Source: DATJNI01 sp035508275
GTDB lineage: Bacteria > Patescibacteriota > Saccharimonadia > Saccharimonadales > UBA4665
Length of the DNA stretch: 64,000 nt
Direction of reading: 5' to 3'
Assembly (NCBI GenBank): GCA_035508275.1
Contig: DATJNI010000019.1
Location: 1-64,000, forward strand
Position numbers and translations under genes: made by a program. This document shows, in pieces, positions 25,520 through 34,604 of this stretch. Positions within the stretch are counted from its first letter, which is position 1. Each line of letters begins with the position of its first letter. The notes beneath the pieces are model-generated. The model was not told the DNA's origin. It was given only the letters and a program-made list of their open reading frames with translations, and searched no databases.

Positions 25520-26525
25520 TTTCTACTTGCTCTTTAATCCAGGGGATTACCTCGTCAAGCATATCGTCAAGCGAAGTAGTAGCTTCATAGCCTAGAACTT
25601 TTTTAGCCTTGGTTGTATCTGGTATTCTCTTTTGAACATCATGTTCGAAAGCTTTGTCAGACGTATATTTAAAGGGCTTGTCTCCATTAAGTTTGTGCCA
25701 TATTTTCTCGGCTAATTCTAGAACAGTAGTTGATTGAGCTGTAGAAATATTGAAATCGTTGTTTAGTGCTTCTTTCTTTTCAATACAGAGTCTAATACCC
25801 TGTGCTAAGTCACCACCATAAGTGTAGTGACGAACTTGGTTGCCTTTACCTAATATATGCAAAGGGTCCTGGCCTTTGACTATTTTTTGTACGAGATCTG
25901 GTACCACGTGGCTCATGGCCAGTTTTACGTTGCCGGAGTAAATCTCTTTGTCGCTAAGAGCACGCTTTTCGCCTATACCGACACAGTTAAAGGGGCGAAT
26001 GATTGTATATGGTAACTGATATTGTTCCCAGCCGCCCCGGGCAAAGTATTCGCAGGCTAACTTTTGAAATCCGTAAGTCGAAATAGGCGGAGGTGATGTT
26101 TCTACAGCCGTCTCAGGTGAAGGAAACTGGTCAGTCGACTCATAGACCATGGACGATGACATCACGACAATTTTCTTAAGTTTCTTTTCTTTATGCGCCC
26201 AGACTGCAGTATCAAAAGCGGCCGCCGTGATACGTTCGTTCTCGGCCAAAAGATCGTAAGCAAATTCGTGGAAGTATGAAATCCCACCTATCATTGCAGC
26301 ACCAGACACAATAACATCAGCATCCTTAGATGCCTTTTTCATAAGCTCTATGTCTTTTGCATCACCTTCTATAAAAGTATATTTGGGATGTTTGTCATAG
26401 CTTTTTTCTACCTTACCGTATTTTGAATAGTTATCAATGCCAACTACTTCGTGACCGTTATTAAGCAGTTCCTCTATGGTATAGCCGGCAATAAATCCAG
26501 CAGCACCTGTCCAAACGATTTTCAT
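25506..26525 (-). CDS. NAD-dependent nucleotide-sugar epimerase/dehydratase
   Basis: About 339 residues from the ATG at 26525, chosen because AAGGAGG sits 8 bases upstream and because the Rossmann loop KIVWTGAAGFIAGYTIEELL then starts the protein. SDR-extended features: DADVIVSGAAMIGG, VVMSSSMVYEST, catalytic YGFQKLACEYFARGG (YxxxK), and RPFNCVGIGEKRAL. The substrate is unknown; UDP-glucose/UDP-galacturonate epimerases and GDP-sugar enzymes share these features. It overlaps the UDP-sugar dehydrogenase stop by one base (TAATG), so dehydrogenase and epimerase likely act in sequence. Confidence 0.88.
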   Translation of the reverse strand: MKIVWTGAAGFIAGYTIEELLNNGHEVVGIDNYSKYGKVEKSYDKHPKYTFIEGDAKDIELMKKASKDADVIVSGAAMIGGISYFHEFAYDLLAENERITAAAFDTAVWAHKEKKLKKIVVMSSSMVYESTDQFPSPETAVETSPPPISTYGFQKLACEYFARGGWEQYQLPYTIIRPFNCVGIGEKRALSDKEIYSGNVKLAMSHVVPDLVQKIVKGQDPLHILGKGNQVRHYTYGGDLAQGIRLCIEKKEALNNDFNISTAQSTTVLELAEKIWHKLNGDKPFKYTSDKAFEHDVQKRIPDTTKAKKVLGYEATTSLDDMLDEVIPWIKEQVENGNI

Positions 26526-27712
26526 TATATTAATCCTCCTTGTCCATAATAGTTCCACATATCTACTAGCTCCTTATCTTCCCAAGACTCTTTGGCATAG
26601 ACTTTGTGCGGTGTAGCAAGCACTATTGTGTCCGCTCTTTTGTGTATTTCCGCAAGCGAAACGAATCGTGGATCCTTAATGTGCGGATCATGGCATAGTA
26701 CTTCCTCAGCCTCTATTTCTAGTCTTTTCTTTAGCCTATAAGATAAGCTCTCGCGGGGATCATCATTATCACCCTTAAACGCCATGCCAAGTACTGCAAC
26801 AGTGCGGTGACTTAGATCATACTTTTGCTTCATTGCTTCAACCACAAAGTCGGGCAACCCTTCATTAATAAGCATTGCTGAATGGCCTAAGAAGAAGTTA
26901 TTGCCACTAAAAGCTGATAGCTGCATTGTGTCTTTGAATAAACATGGACCTGCCGCCAGTCCAGCTCTTGCAAAGGACTTTAGTCGGGGATAGTCTTCGG
27001 TCATGGCGTTATAAATATTATAGAAGTCTAGACCTTGACTGTTGGCAATCATATAAAACTGGTTTGAGATAGCAAAGTTAATATATCTCCAGGTATTTGT
27101 GAAGAGTTTGGCAATTTCTGCTTCTATAGGCTTAGTGACAATCAACTTTTTGGTCAAAACACCGAATAGGTCCTTAGCACGTTTAGTGGCGTCATCGTTG
27201 CAGCCAGCAATTAGTTGCGGTAATTCGTGAATTTCTTTTAAGGCATGGCCTTCAACAATTCTTTCTGGGCAGAATGCTACTAGTGTCTGTTTGTCCTGTC
27301 GTTGTAAATAGGCATGAACTTTATCTGTCATTCCCGGATACAGGGTGCTTCGCAAAACAAGTAGCTGATCCCCCTTAAGGTAGCCTTCAATTTCTTTAAT
27401 AGCGTGCATAATTTCTCGTGCTTTTGGATTTAAATGTTCGTCTACCGGTGTACCTATAACCATTACCAAGACAGAAGACTGACCAATCACTTTAGTGTCA
27501 CCAGTGGCATGTAATTTTTTAGATTTCAGGACACGTTTTAGGGTTGTTTGACCGCCCTCTTCCATAAAAGGCATCTTGCCTTCATTGACTGTCTTTATAG
27601 CTTTTTCGTTTATGTCATATAGCGCCACTTGCTTGCCTTGTTCAGCAAACGCTATGCCTAGAGGTAGGCCTACGTGACCACAGCCACCTACAATACAAAT
27701 GTCGTACTTCAC
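26525..27712 (-). CDS. UDP-sugar 6-dehydrogenase (WecC/WbpA type)
   Basis: 395 residues, UDP-glucose/GDP-mannose dehydrogenase superfamily. N-terminal NAD loop ICIVGGCGHVGLPLGIAFAE, VLRSTLYPGMTDKV, CPERIVEGHALKEIHELPQL, catalytic cysteine in AAGPCLFKDTMQLS, C-terminal VAVLGMAFKGDNDDPRES. The signature PERIVEGHA..E....PQ is typical of the WecC/WbpA branch acting on UDP-HexNAc, giving a uronic acid. It is followed with translational coupling by an epimerase. The product is presumably a charged sugar of the surface glycan. Confidence 0.9.
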   Translation of the reverse strand: MKYDICIVGGCGHVGLPLGIAFAEQGKQVALYDINEKAIKTVNEGKMPFMEEGGQTTLKRVLKSKKLHATGDTKVIGQSSVLVMVIGTPVDEHLNPKAREIMHAIKEIEGYLKGDQLLVLRSTLYPGMTDKVHAYLQRQDKQTLVAFCPERIVEGHALKEIHELPQLIAGCNDDATKRAKDLFGVLTKKLIVTKPIEAEIAKLFTNTWRYINFAISNQFYMIANSQGLDFYNIYNAMTEDYPRLKSFARAGLAAGPCLFKDTMQLSAFSGNNFFLGHSAMLINEGLPDFVVEAMKQKYDLSHRTVAVLGMAFKGDNDDPRESLSYRLKKRLEIEAEEVLCHDPHIKDPRFVSLAEIHKRADTIVLATPHKVYAKESWEDKELVDMWNYYGQGGLI

Positions 27713-27783
27713 TACTCACCATCCTGACCGTCAGTTGATATTTTAAGAATTATATCAGAAGATTGCATCACCGTTATATTTTA

Positions 27784-29064
27784 TTAGTGTTTTTTAAGTA
27801 TAACAGTCCAGCCGCTAGGGTTTATTGGTATCTTTAGGACTTGACCTTTATGTAATGAATTAAATTGTTGAGCGTAATAAGTATAGTTTTTATTAGGTTG
27901 GGATGGTATCTTCCAAGAACTTGGTATGCCGACAAATATTAAAAGTAAAAGAAAAATTCCGCAGATAGTTCGCATTATTAGATCTCTCGCTGCCAGAGTA
28001 ACCCAAAGCAATGTCATTAGCCAGATAAATATTAGTATGAACCAGTATCTCTGCCCTGCACCTTGCTGAATTAAAACCGCCCAAACATCACTGCCTTTGA
28101 CAGCCTTGAGCGAAACTAGCATCAATGCATACAGAGTTATGGCGTAAAGCCAGATATAACCCATGTAACGTGGTCCGCATCTGATTGCATAGATAATAAT
28201 GAAAAGTCCCAATGCGAATATAAGATATGGCAAGGGCCCCCTATAAAATGTGTATAAGTGTTGGTCGCCCAAGATGCCCGAGGTAAACACTTGCCCTACC
28301 CACATCTCGATTGAGTCTATAAAAGAAGGGGAAGCACCTCCCCTTTGACCGGGTTCAATTACAAATAGGCTAACTAGCTGTAGGAGTGAGGTAGTTACTA
28401 CTACGATAAGGTTAGTTAAGTTATTGCTCTTCCTCTCGCGCAACCATACGAGTAAAGCAACCGGTAACAAAACTAAGGACAGAGGTCCTGTAAGTCCAAC
28501 TAGTAATAAGGCAGCTATATCGAATATTTTCCAATATATGTTTCTAGGAGGACCTGCAATTAAAATTAGTATGGCTGTTATACCTAGATGCCATTGTATG
28601 TTTGTGAGATTCACGAAAACTTCGGAAGAGTTGGGAATACATACCAAAATAAGACTAGCGAGTATCGCAACCAGCCTATAACGAACAATCTTTTTGAGCC
28701 TGGATGAGTTAATAAGAAACACTGGAAGTAACTGGGCTGAAAATGCGGCTATATTAAAAATTAGAGGAGCGTACTTGATTGGGAAGAGTACTGCAAAGGA
28801 CCCTATTAATCGGGTAGCTAGACTGAATGTGCCAGAATACGGTAAGAAGATGGTATGCCAGAAGCCAAGATTGTAGGCTTGAGAAAACCATACAACTCCA
28901 TCTTCAGCCCAGAACTGCGGAAGTGAAAATATACCCGGCTTTCTCAAAATGATTATTACTGCACAAATGAGAATTACGAAGAGCGTAGTTATAGCAGGAT
29001 GGTCGTCTAGTCTTTTGTTTATTTTGTTGGCACTTAAAGAAATGTGCTTAAGACTTTTATTCAT
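27784..29064 (-). CDS. multi-pass membrane protein, probable GT-C glycosyltransferase
   Basis: 426 residues with about 10-12 membrane helices. The first outside loop holds an acidic motif (QFWAEDGVVWFSQAYNLGF), as in GT-C enzymes that use polyprenyl-phosphate sugars. Later regions are hydrophobic with short loops, and a small outside C-terminal part (YTYYAQQFNSLHKGQVLKIP) follows the last helix. No close family is recognised. It is next to a second protein of the same size and plan (29074-30345), with 9 bp between them, as if from an ancient duplication or acting as a pair. Confidence 0.72.
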   Translation of the reverse strand: MNKSLKHISLSANKINKRLDDHPAITTLFVILICAVIIILRKPGIFSLPQFWAEDGVVWFSQAYNLGFWHTIFLPYSGTFSLATRLIGSFAVLFPIKYAPLIFNIAAFSAQLLPVFLINSSRLKKIVRYRLVAILASLILVCIPNSSEVFVNLTNIQWHLGITAILILIAGPPRNIYWKIFDIAALLLVGLTGPLSLVLLPVALLVWLRERKSNNLTNLIVVVTTSLLQLVSLFVIEPGQRGGASPSFIDSIEMWVGQVFTSGILGDQHLYTFYRGPLPYLIFALGLFIIIYAIRCGPRYMGYIWLYAITLYALMLVSLKAVKGSDVWAVLIQQGAGQRYWFILIFIWLMTLLWVTLAARDLIMRTICGIFLLLLIFVGIPSSWKIPSQPNKNYTYYAQQFNSLHKGQVLKIPINPSGWTVILKKH

Positions 29065-29073
29065 TAAAATAGA

Positions 29074-30345
29074 CTAGAACCCTGCTAGGTGCTTTGCTTT
29101 TACAAACTCGAGCCAATTGGTCACGTTTGTAACGTCCGGGTAAGCATCTTGTTTACAGACGTGAACAGGATTAGGTAAAACTAGGCATTGTTTAACGCTG
29201 GCATAATACTTGGCGTGCTGATTTAATACGGTCATATTGTTAATATACCCACCTATAACAAACGGAAGGAGAATTGCTGCAGTGAGATAGAGACTAAACT
29301 TATCTGCCAGTATCTGCATTAACAGTAGAAGAATAGCGACAGTGTATAAAGTAGACACTATTACATACCTGCTTGCCAGGGCACCGTCGGGTCCGAAAAT
29401 GCTTAACCTGGAATGCAAAGTTATTATGTCGCTAGCGAGAACGAAGATCATTATCCCTAGAGGAAAGGCAATTTTGTCGTCGGGCATCTTATCTATTACA
29501 CGCGCCTTGTATACCAGTAAGACAGAAACTACGGTTATAACAACGCCCACAGTCACTGCTGTAGCTAAGTCTTGGCTAAATGACGAACCGATATATGCAA
29601 ATATAAACTGTATGTAGTCGATGAAATGTACCTTTAAAGGTCCCGGGGCAAGAAATTCATAGTGATAAAAGTAAAGGGCCAGTGAGAAAACAAAGCCAAG
29701 CGTCCATAAAAGTATTTTCTTTCTGCTGTATTTATTCGCAAAAAGCGGTATATAGCCGACTAGCCAGAAAACAAAACCGTTGCCCACACTAAACGTAGCA
29801 ATAAAGCACAGTAGCGCAGCTGCTATAAGTTTCAGGTTTATCGATGCTTTTTGAAACTTTCTATCGAGCAGGGCTAGAGCTAAAACACCTGCTAGTACAC
29901 AGAAGAGCCATTCTATTTGCCATCCCCAGAGCCAGTTCTCCCACTGATTTGGAGAAAATAACATTAGTGCCATTATGGGTAAGAAAATATATAGAGCAGC
30001 CTTTTTTCTGGCAGATTTCTTGGCATACCATATAAATATAGAGAAAGTAGCAAGGGCTAGAACCCCATTTAAAAGCATCTCGACTTTAATATTCCATCGT
30101 GTAAATTCCCCTACTATTACGCTGAATAGGTTTGGGAAAAATGGTCTATGCTCGTTGTGTTGATACCAAAGTAATTTTGTCGCTGTTACATAGTGATGAG
30201 CGTCAAGATTCTCGAAGACAGGCACTAGAGTCCATCCGTCTTGATAAGGCATGTCGACCGATTTAGTAACAATTATAGTTTCTATAAAGATAAAAGGAGC
30301 TAAAATTACCAACACCAACAGCGCTTTGGGTAAAAACTTCTTCAC
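29074..30345 (-). CDS. multi-pass membrane protein, probable GT-C glycosyltransferase
   Basis: 423 residues, about 10-12 helices. The N-terminal signal-like helix is followed by a loop with DMPYQDGWTLVPVFENLDAH and NEHRPFFPNLF, acidic and His/Arg residues as expected for a GT-C active site facing outward. Then come many helices, and a final outside segment with two cysteines (KQCLVLPNPVHVCKQ) that can form a disulfide. The pair with the neighbour at 27784 suggests related acceptor chemistry. Divergent from the Ig-like anchored gene across an 82-bp region with a 9-bp inverted repeat. Confidence 0.72.
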   Translation of the reverse strand: MKKFLPKALLVLVILAPFIFIETIIVTKSVDMPYQDGWTLVPVFENLDAHHYVTATKLLWYQHNEHRPFFPNLFSVIVGEFTRWNIKVEMLLNGVLALATFSIFIWYAKKSARKKAALYIFLPIMALMLFSPNQWENWLWGWQIEWLFCVLAGVLALALLDRKFQKASINLKLIAAALLCFIATFSVGNGFVFWLVGYIPLFANKYSRKKILLWTLGFVFSLALYFYHYEFLAPGPLKVHFIDYIQFIFAYIGSSFSQDLATAVTVGVVITVVSVLLVYKARVIDKMPDDKIAFPLGIMIFVLASDIITLHSRLSIFGPDGALASRYVIVSTLYTVAILLLLMQILADKFSLYLTAAILLPFVIGGYINNMTVLNQHAKYYASVKQCLVLPNPVHVCKQDAYPDVTNVTNWLEFVKAKHLAGF

Positions 30346-30375
30346 TTTAGTACCAATTCTACTTTATGGATTGTT

Positions 30376-30417
30376 AAAAACCAAACACCCTTACACTTTG
30401 GCTACTCCTTGGTTTTT
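30376..30417. repeat. inverted repeat in a divergent promoter region
   Basis: AAAAACCAA (30376-30384) and TTGGTTTTT (30409-30417) are perfect 9-bp arms 24 bases apart. The right arm covers the predicted -35 of the rightward gene, so it could be an operator serving both divergent genes. Confidence 0.4.
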
Positions 30418-30436
30418 TGTTAATATATGTTAAAAT
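30409..30436 (+). promoter_or_regulatory. promoter candidate for the Ig-like anchored protein
   Basis: TTGGTT (30409-30414), 16-base spacer, TAAAAT (30431-30436). Transcription would begin near 30443, which is past the first in-frame ATG at 30427 and before the one at 30463. Confidence 0.45.
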
Positions 30437-30462
30437 ACCGAAGGAAGAAAAAACAAATACCA

Positions 30463-31062
30463 ATGGTCGCTAAAAAATCTTCAAAACGTGTTCGCAAAAT
30501 ATCAACGCCCCTCAAAATTGTGGTTGGCTTGCTGGCTGTTATTCTGATACTTGCTGTACTTGATCTAACAAATACGATTACTTTACTTCATAAAACGACG
30601 CCTACTACTAAAAGGGTAGTTGTGGTAGGTAAACCAGTTCAGGCCCCCGTAACTAAAGCGACTGCTGGCAGTCAGACGGCATCTCAAAAGACAAACACCA
30701 ATGATAACCTTGTTGCTAATGGAACCATCACAAGTACAAATGGTACTGCCGTGCCGAATACAAACCCTAGTCAATGGGTCACTTCAGCTTCTGGCATAAT
30801 AACGGTTAAGTCCCCCGTCGCTAATGAGCAGCTTGCTTCTGGCTCTACGCTCGCAGGCAGTGCAAAAGTGAGTCAGGTCGACTACACGTTGATCGACAAT
30901 GTCGTGGGCGTGATTGACACGGGCTCATTAAACGTAGTTAATGGTAACTTTTCAGGTACGCTAAACTTTCAACCCCAGGGTACCGGAGGCAGATTGGACG
31001 TTTATACAACCAACTCTCAGGGTGTAGAGTATAATGAGGTGCAAATTAATGTTTCGTTTTAG
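30463..31062 (+). CDS. membrane-anchored protein with C-terminal Ig-like (Gmad2-like) domain
   Basis: About 199 residues. A basic head (AKKSSKRVRK) precedes one membrane helix (IVVGLLAVILILAVLDL), a 75-residue Thr/Asn/Gln linker, and a beta-rich domain (ITVKSPVANEQLASG ... GTLNFQPQGTGGRLDVYT ... NEVQINVSF). That domain's strand pattern resembles the Gmad2 Ig-like domain found in spore-germination and wall-associated proteins. The start at 30463 is preferred over 30427 because the predicted promoter lies between them. Its end overlaps the next gene by 14 bases, so both are probably co-expressed surface proteins. Confidence 0.68.
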   Translation: MVAKKSSKRVRKISTPLKIVVGLLAVILILAVLDLTNTITLLHKTTPTTKRVVVVGKPVQAPVTKATAGSQTASQKTNTNDNLVANGTITSTNGTAVPNTNPSQWVTSASGIITVKSPVANEQLASGSTLAGSAKVSQVDYTLIDNVVGVIDTGSLNVVNGNFSGTLNFQPQGTGGRLDVYTTNSQGVEYNEVQINVSF

Positions 31063-32650
31063 AGCCAGAGCGCTGCCCAGACTATTGATAGCAAGTCCGG
31101 CTCTATTACTGATTTTTTCCCTGGTATCAATCCCTACTGTGGCTGCTGCTCCTGCCTATAATCCTTCTTATCTTATAGATGATGGTCTCTTTGAAAATTC
31201 ATCAGCTATGAGTCCGAGCGATATTCAATCTTTCTTAAATAACGAGAATAGTGGGCTTCGAAGTTATTCTGATGTTGAGAACTGCAACCCTACTACACCC
31301 ACACAGCCGGATCCTTGGGCAAGTTCGTATTATTCTCATTGTGGCCAAACCGAATCCGCTGCTCAGATAATTTACGATGCCGGTCAAGCTTACGGCATTA
31401 ATCCGCAAACAATATTGGCTACTATGCAAAAGGAGCAGTCCTTAGTAACAACTCCCAACCCGACTCAAAGCCAGCTTAATTGTGCAATGGGATATGATTC
31501 GTGTCATTCAGATTCTGATTTCTTCGAGCAAGTAGGCAATGGCGCGTGGCAGTTTAGAACCGATATTCAGTTAATGGGTGGTAATGATTGGTGGGGCTAC
31601 ACGCCTTCTAGTTACGCCTGCTCAAATGGTTCTTCACTATATAGCACTGGTTTGTATCCCGGCAACACAGTAACCTTTGCCGACCCTGGCGGTACAGCAG
31701 AAGCTGTTACTCTCGCAGACTTTTCTACCGCCGCTCTTTACTGTTACACACCTTACGTGGGCCCCATTACCCAAACAGGATATTCTGGTAGCTATAACTT
31801 TGTGCTTTATTTTGAGGAGTGGTTTGGACCAACTACCTCATCAGCAGATTCGGATACTCTAAGCTTTGTCAGACTTAATTATTCTTCAGGCAATGTCCAA
31901 GATTTGGGCTATCCATCGGTTGCTGAATATTATTATGCTAGTCGTTCTGATATATCCGGCTATCCATCTGTTTCGCCCGACGGGAATGTTATTCCTTTAT
32001 ATAGATCTAATGGCGATCTATGTTTCGTAAGATTGAATTATTCTGGAGGTAACGTGCAGCTAGTTTGTTACAGTGAAGCTAGTAATTTCACTCAGCTGGA
32101 CGATAACGTAGTTACTGGTTATCCAGATGTGGCAAATGATGGTAATGTTATCCCGCTCTTTAACGCTGCCGGTGACCTAAGCTTTGTCAGACTTAATTAT
32201 TATACGGGCAATGTACAGGTTGTTAACTATAGTGCAGCAAGTAACTATAGACAGATGGATGACTATATAATAAGTGGCTATCCTGACGTGGCAAATGATG
32301 GTAATGTCAGGCCTATATATAACCCAGTTAATAATGACCTATGCTTTGTCAGGCTAAATGATTCTTCAGGCAATGTCCAACTTGTCTGTTATGGTTCTGG
32401 AACTAACTATAGACAGATGGATGACTATACGTATAGCGGTTACCCTGCCGTAGCCGGTGACGGTAATGTTATTCCTCGCTTTAAACCAGATGGTGACCTA
32501 AGCTTTATACGTCTTAACTACAGCTCAGGCGATGTCCAAGTAGTCGATTATAGCTCATCCACTAACTATACTCAGATGGATGAAAATATTGTGACTGGCT
32601 ATCCTGATGTGGCAAACGATGGATCAGTCATACCTCTGTACAGTCGCTAG
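31049..32650 (+). CDS. secreted lysozyme-like protein with five tandem C-terminal repeats
   Basis: About 533 residues from the ATG at 31049, which has GAGGTG 8 bases upstream; the longer frame from 31034 lacks this. A signal peptide (LLIASPALLLIFSLVSIPTVAAA) is followed by a domain of about 200 residues. It contains ESAAQIIYDAGQAYGINPQT, ILATMQKEQSL and WQFRTDIQLMGG, which looks like a lysozyme/transglycosylase fold with a Glu (KEQSL) as candidate acid. Five 50-54-residue repeats follow. Conserved cysteines (CAMGYDSC, YACSNG, LYCYTP) suggest disulfides, matching the DsbA-like gene. It probably cuts or binds peptidoglycan or glycan at the surface. Confidence 0.75.
   Translation: MFRFRARALPRLLIASPALLLIFSLVSIPTVAAAPAYNPSYLIDDGLFENSSAMSPSDIQSFLNNENSGLRSYSDVENCNPTTPTQPDPWASSYYSHCGQTESAAQIIYDAGQAYGINPQTILATMQKEQSLVTTPNPTQSQLNCAMGYDSCHSDSDFFEQVGNGAWQFRTDIQLMGGNDWWGYTPSSYACSNGSSLYSTGLYPGNTVTFADPGGTAEAVTLADFSTAALYCYTPYVGPITQTGYSGSYNFVLYFEEWFGPTTSSADSDTLSFVRLNYSSGNVQDLGYPSVAEYYYASRSDISGYPSVSPDGNVIPLYRSNGDLCFVRLNYSGGNVQLVCYSEASNFTQLDDNVVTGYPDVANDGNVIPLFNAAGDLSFVRLNYYTGNVQVVNYSAASNYRQMDDYIISGYPDVANDGNVRPIYNPVNNDLCFVRLNDSSGNVQLVCYGSGTNYRQMDDYTYSGYPAVAGDGNVIPRFKPDGDLSFIRLNYSSGDVQVVDYSSSTNYTQMDENIVTGYPDVANDGSVIPLYSR
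31862..32647 (+). repeat. five tandem ~53-residue repeats with alternating Ser/Cys types
   Basis: Each unit follows (S/C)FVRLNY..GNVQ..Y....NY.QMDD...GYPDVANDGNVIP. Units 1, 3 and 5 begin SF; units 2 and 4 begin CF and carry a second Cys (QLVCY). DNA identity between units is high in blocks such as 31861-31880, 32181-32200 and 32341-32375, indicating recent duplication or gene conversion. The strand-turn-strand look suggests a beta-propeller or similar repeat fold. Confidence 0.85.
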
Positions 32651-32666
32651 AGTTAAAGACTAGTGA

Positions 32667-34604
32667 CTATTTGAGACAGTTATAGAATGACACAGTAGTT
32701 GAGGGTTCGGCTATTACAGCAAATTGATCTACCCTATCCGTAGTCTGGTGATACTCTAGGAGACTGATGAGTTGTGACCAGCTTCTAGGCAACTGGTTAA
32801 TTAACAAGCCGTCGTTCGCTGTCTCCCTGACAAACCTTAGATATCTATGGGTACCGTCGGAATAGAGTAAATTAATGTTGAAAGGTCGTTCACGAACCAG
32901 TAAGGTTTTTAGTTTTTCCCTGACATTATCTTTTATGCTTATATTTACACATTCTAAGTTATTAGTCTGGGGGACAACTGCGGAACCTACTCCGATATGA
33001 ACCGGCGCACCATTATCTATGAAATTGGGAGACTGGGTTGGATGGGATATACGTTCTAGTAAGATGAATTGGCTGGTGCTGCTGACATATTTATACTTTG
33101 CAAGTATTACTTTAAGTGTGTTAGGCTCGTCCCATAAATCGGTTCTGCCGTCGATACCAGATACACCGTCGATACTAAAGCTGTGCCAAATAATGAAAGG
33201 TGGACCGTTGTTTTCAAAGAAATTGGCATTATCTTCGTCAAACTGAGGTGTGTAAGACTCAAAGGAAAACGGCGACGGGCGATTATGCCAGTTCAAATTA
33301 TTAGCGTATATAAGTGATGCTTCCCACGGGTATATATCTACGCCTTGGTTGCCTATGAGTTTTATCATGCTCGAAGGTAAATGAGCATTGGATAAACCAG
33401 CATTGGTTTGAACTTTCCAGGTTTCTTCTTCCTTATGAATTTCAAAAAAATGTAATAGTCCATGAGTTTGTATGTTATTTATGGGGTTGGATAAGTTAGC
33501 CTGGAATTCACTAAAAGGTATTTGCGCGCCCCAAATGGCTATTACAGCACAGCCAAGTACCAAAACGGCGAATACTCCGTCATGCCATTTATTCTTGATG
33601 TTCAACGCATAAACTAACAGCACTAGTGTTGGTAAAACTGCAACCAAGGTAAGGATGTGGCCGTCTTCCCTAACAATTGAGTATTTCCAGACAATATAAA
33701 AGACAGGCAGCAAAAAGCTATAGTTTAGCGCCTTCTCTTTGAACGTTACTACTATCCAAATAAAGAATATTATGAATCCGGCCGCGGCAAATTTTGCCCC
33801 TACGGAAGTCATGGGAGTGATAGAGGACATTGCGTCTTGAAAGCCGTTGCTCATACGTATATTGGCCACCAGGTAACTCACTATATCCGTTGTCCCTAGA
33901 ATGAAGGCTATAACGGTTAAGAAAACAAGGTAAATGAAAATGACGAAAGCTAAGTTTTTTAGTCGTAACTTTATGTCCTCGTTTCGTTTCAAGTTAGCAA
34001 ATGCTTCAGCAAATACAAGCGCTGCTATGGATGCAGCTCCCTCAGTAAATTTGGTGAGCATTAATAGCGCACTGGCTAGTGGCAGCAATATTCTTAAATA
34101 GTTTTTGAGTGATTGAGGAGCCCTAATATATATAAAGAGGTAGATTAAAAATGTATTAAGGTAAAACCACTCTGGTATAGCCAATGATAAGGACAGCATT
34201 AAAATTAGATTTAAGAAATACTTTACCTTACCGATTTCAGAAAGATATAGTTTTGAAAACAAGTATATGCCGACGCCAGCAGCAAATACGGCTACAATCT
34301 GCCAGATCATCGTTCTGATAACATCTTGCGGTAAGAAATTATTTACCGCGTAACTAAAAGGACCATAAGTTGCTATAAAATGGTTACCAAAGGAAATCCT
34401 TTCTAAGGCTGCTTTTTCAACTCCATATATAAAAGAAGGGTCAAGATTGCCATAAGACAGGCCTTGGAGCAAAGGTTTCAGCCAGAAGAGAGCAAGTCCT
34501 GCTACATATATAGCAGACTCAGCGATAGACCAATTAACTTTTTTATTTATAAATACACTAACATCTTGTGGTATGTGTTTTTGTTTTCTACTCCCTTTTG
34601 TCAC
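32667..34604 (-). CDS. large multi-pass membrane protein, probable GT-C transferase
   Basis: 645 residues. About 11-12 helices span the first 370 residues; a soluble outside domain of about 270 residues ends the protein (GVDIYPWEASLIYANNLNWH, FIIWHSFSIDGVSGIDGRTD). The first outside loop carries LSYGNLDPSFIYGVEKAALE, with an Asp in the usual GT-C position. The architecture (GT-C core plus periplasmic-like C-domain) matches oligosaccharyl- or arabinosyl-type transferases in general plan, but no specific family is recognised. It overlaps the GT2 gene upstream by 4 bases. Confidence 0.72.
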   Translation of the reverse strand: MTKGSRKQKHIPQDVSVFINKKVNWSIAESAIYVAGLALFWLKPLLQGLSYGNLDPSFIYGVEKAALERISFGNHFIATYGPFSYAVNNFLPQDVIRTMIWQIVAVFAAGVGIYLFSKLYLSEIGKVKYFLNLILMLSLSLAIPEWFYLNTFLIYLFIYIRAPQSLKNYLRILLPLASALLMLTKFTEGAASIAALVFAEAFANLKRNEDIKLRLKNLAFVIFIYLVFLTVIAFILGTTDIVSYLVANIRMSNGFQDAMSSITPMTSVGAKFAAAGFIIFFIWIVVTFKEKALNYSFLLPVFYIVWKYSIVREDGHILTLVAVLPTLVLLVYALNIKNKWHDGVFAVLVLGCAVIAIWGAQIPFSEFQANLSNPINNIQTHGLLHFFEIHKEEETWKVQTNAGLSNAHLPSSMIKLIGNQGVDIYPWEASLIYANNLNWHNRPSPFSFESYTPQFDEDNANFFENNGPPFIIWHSFSIDGVSGIDGRTDLWDEPNTLKVILAKYKYVSSTSQFILLERISHPTQSPNFIDNGAPVHIGVGSAVVPQTNNLECVNISIKDNVREKLKTLLVRERPFNINLLYSDGTHRYLRFVRETANDGLLINQLPRSWSQLISLLEYHQTTDRVDQFAVIAEPSTTVSFYNCLK

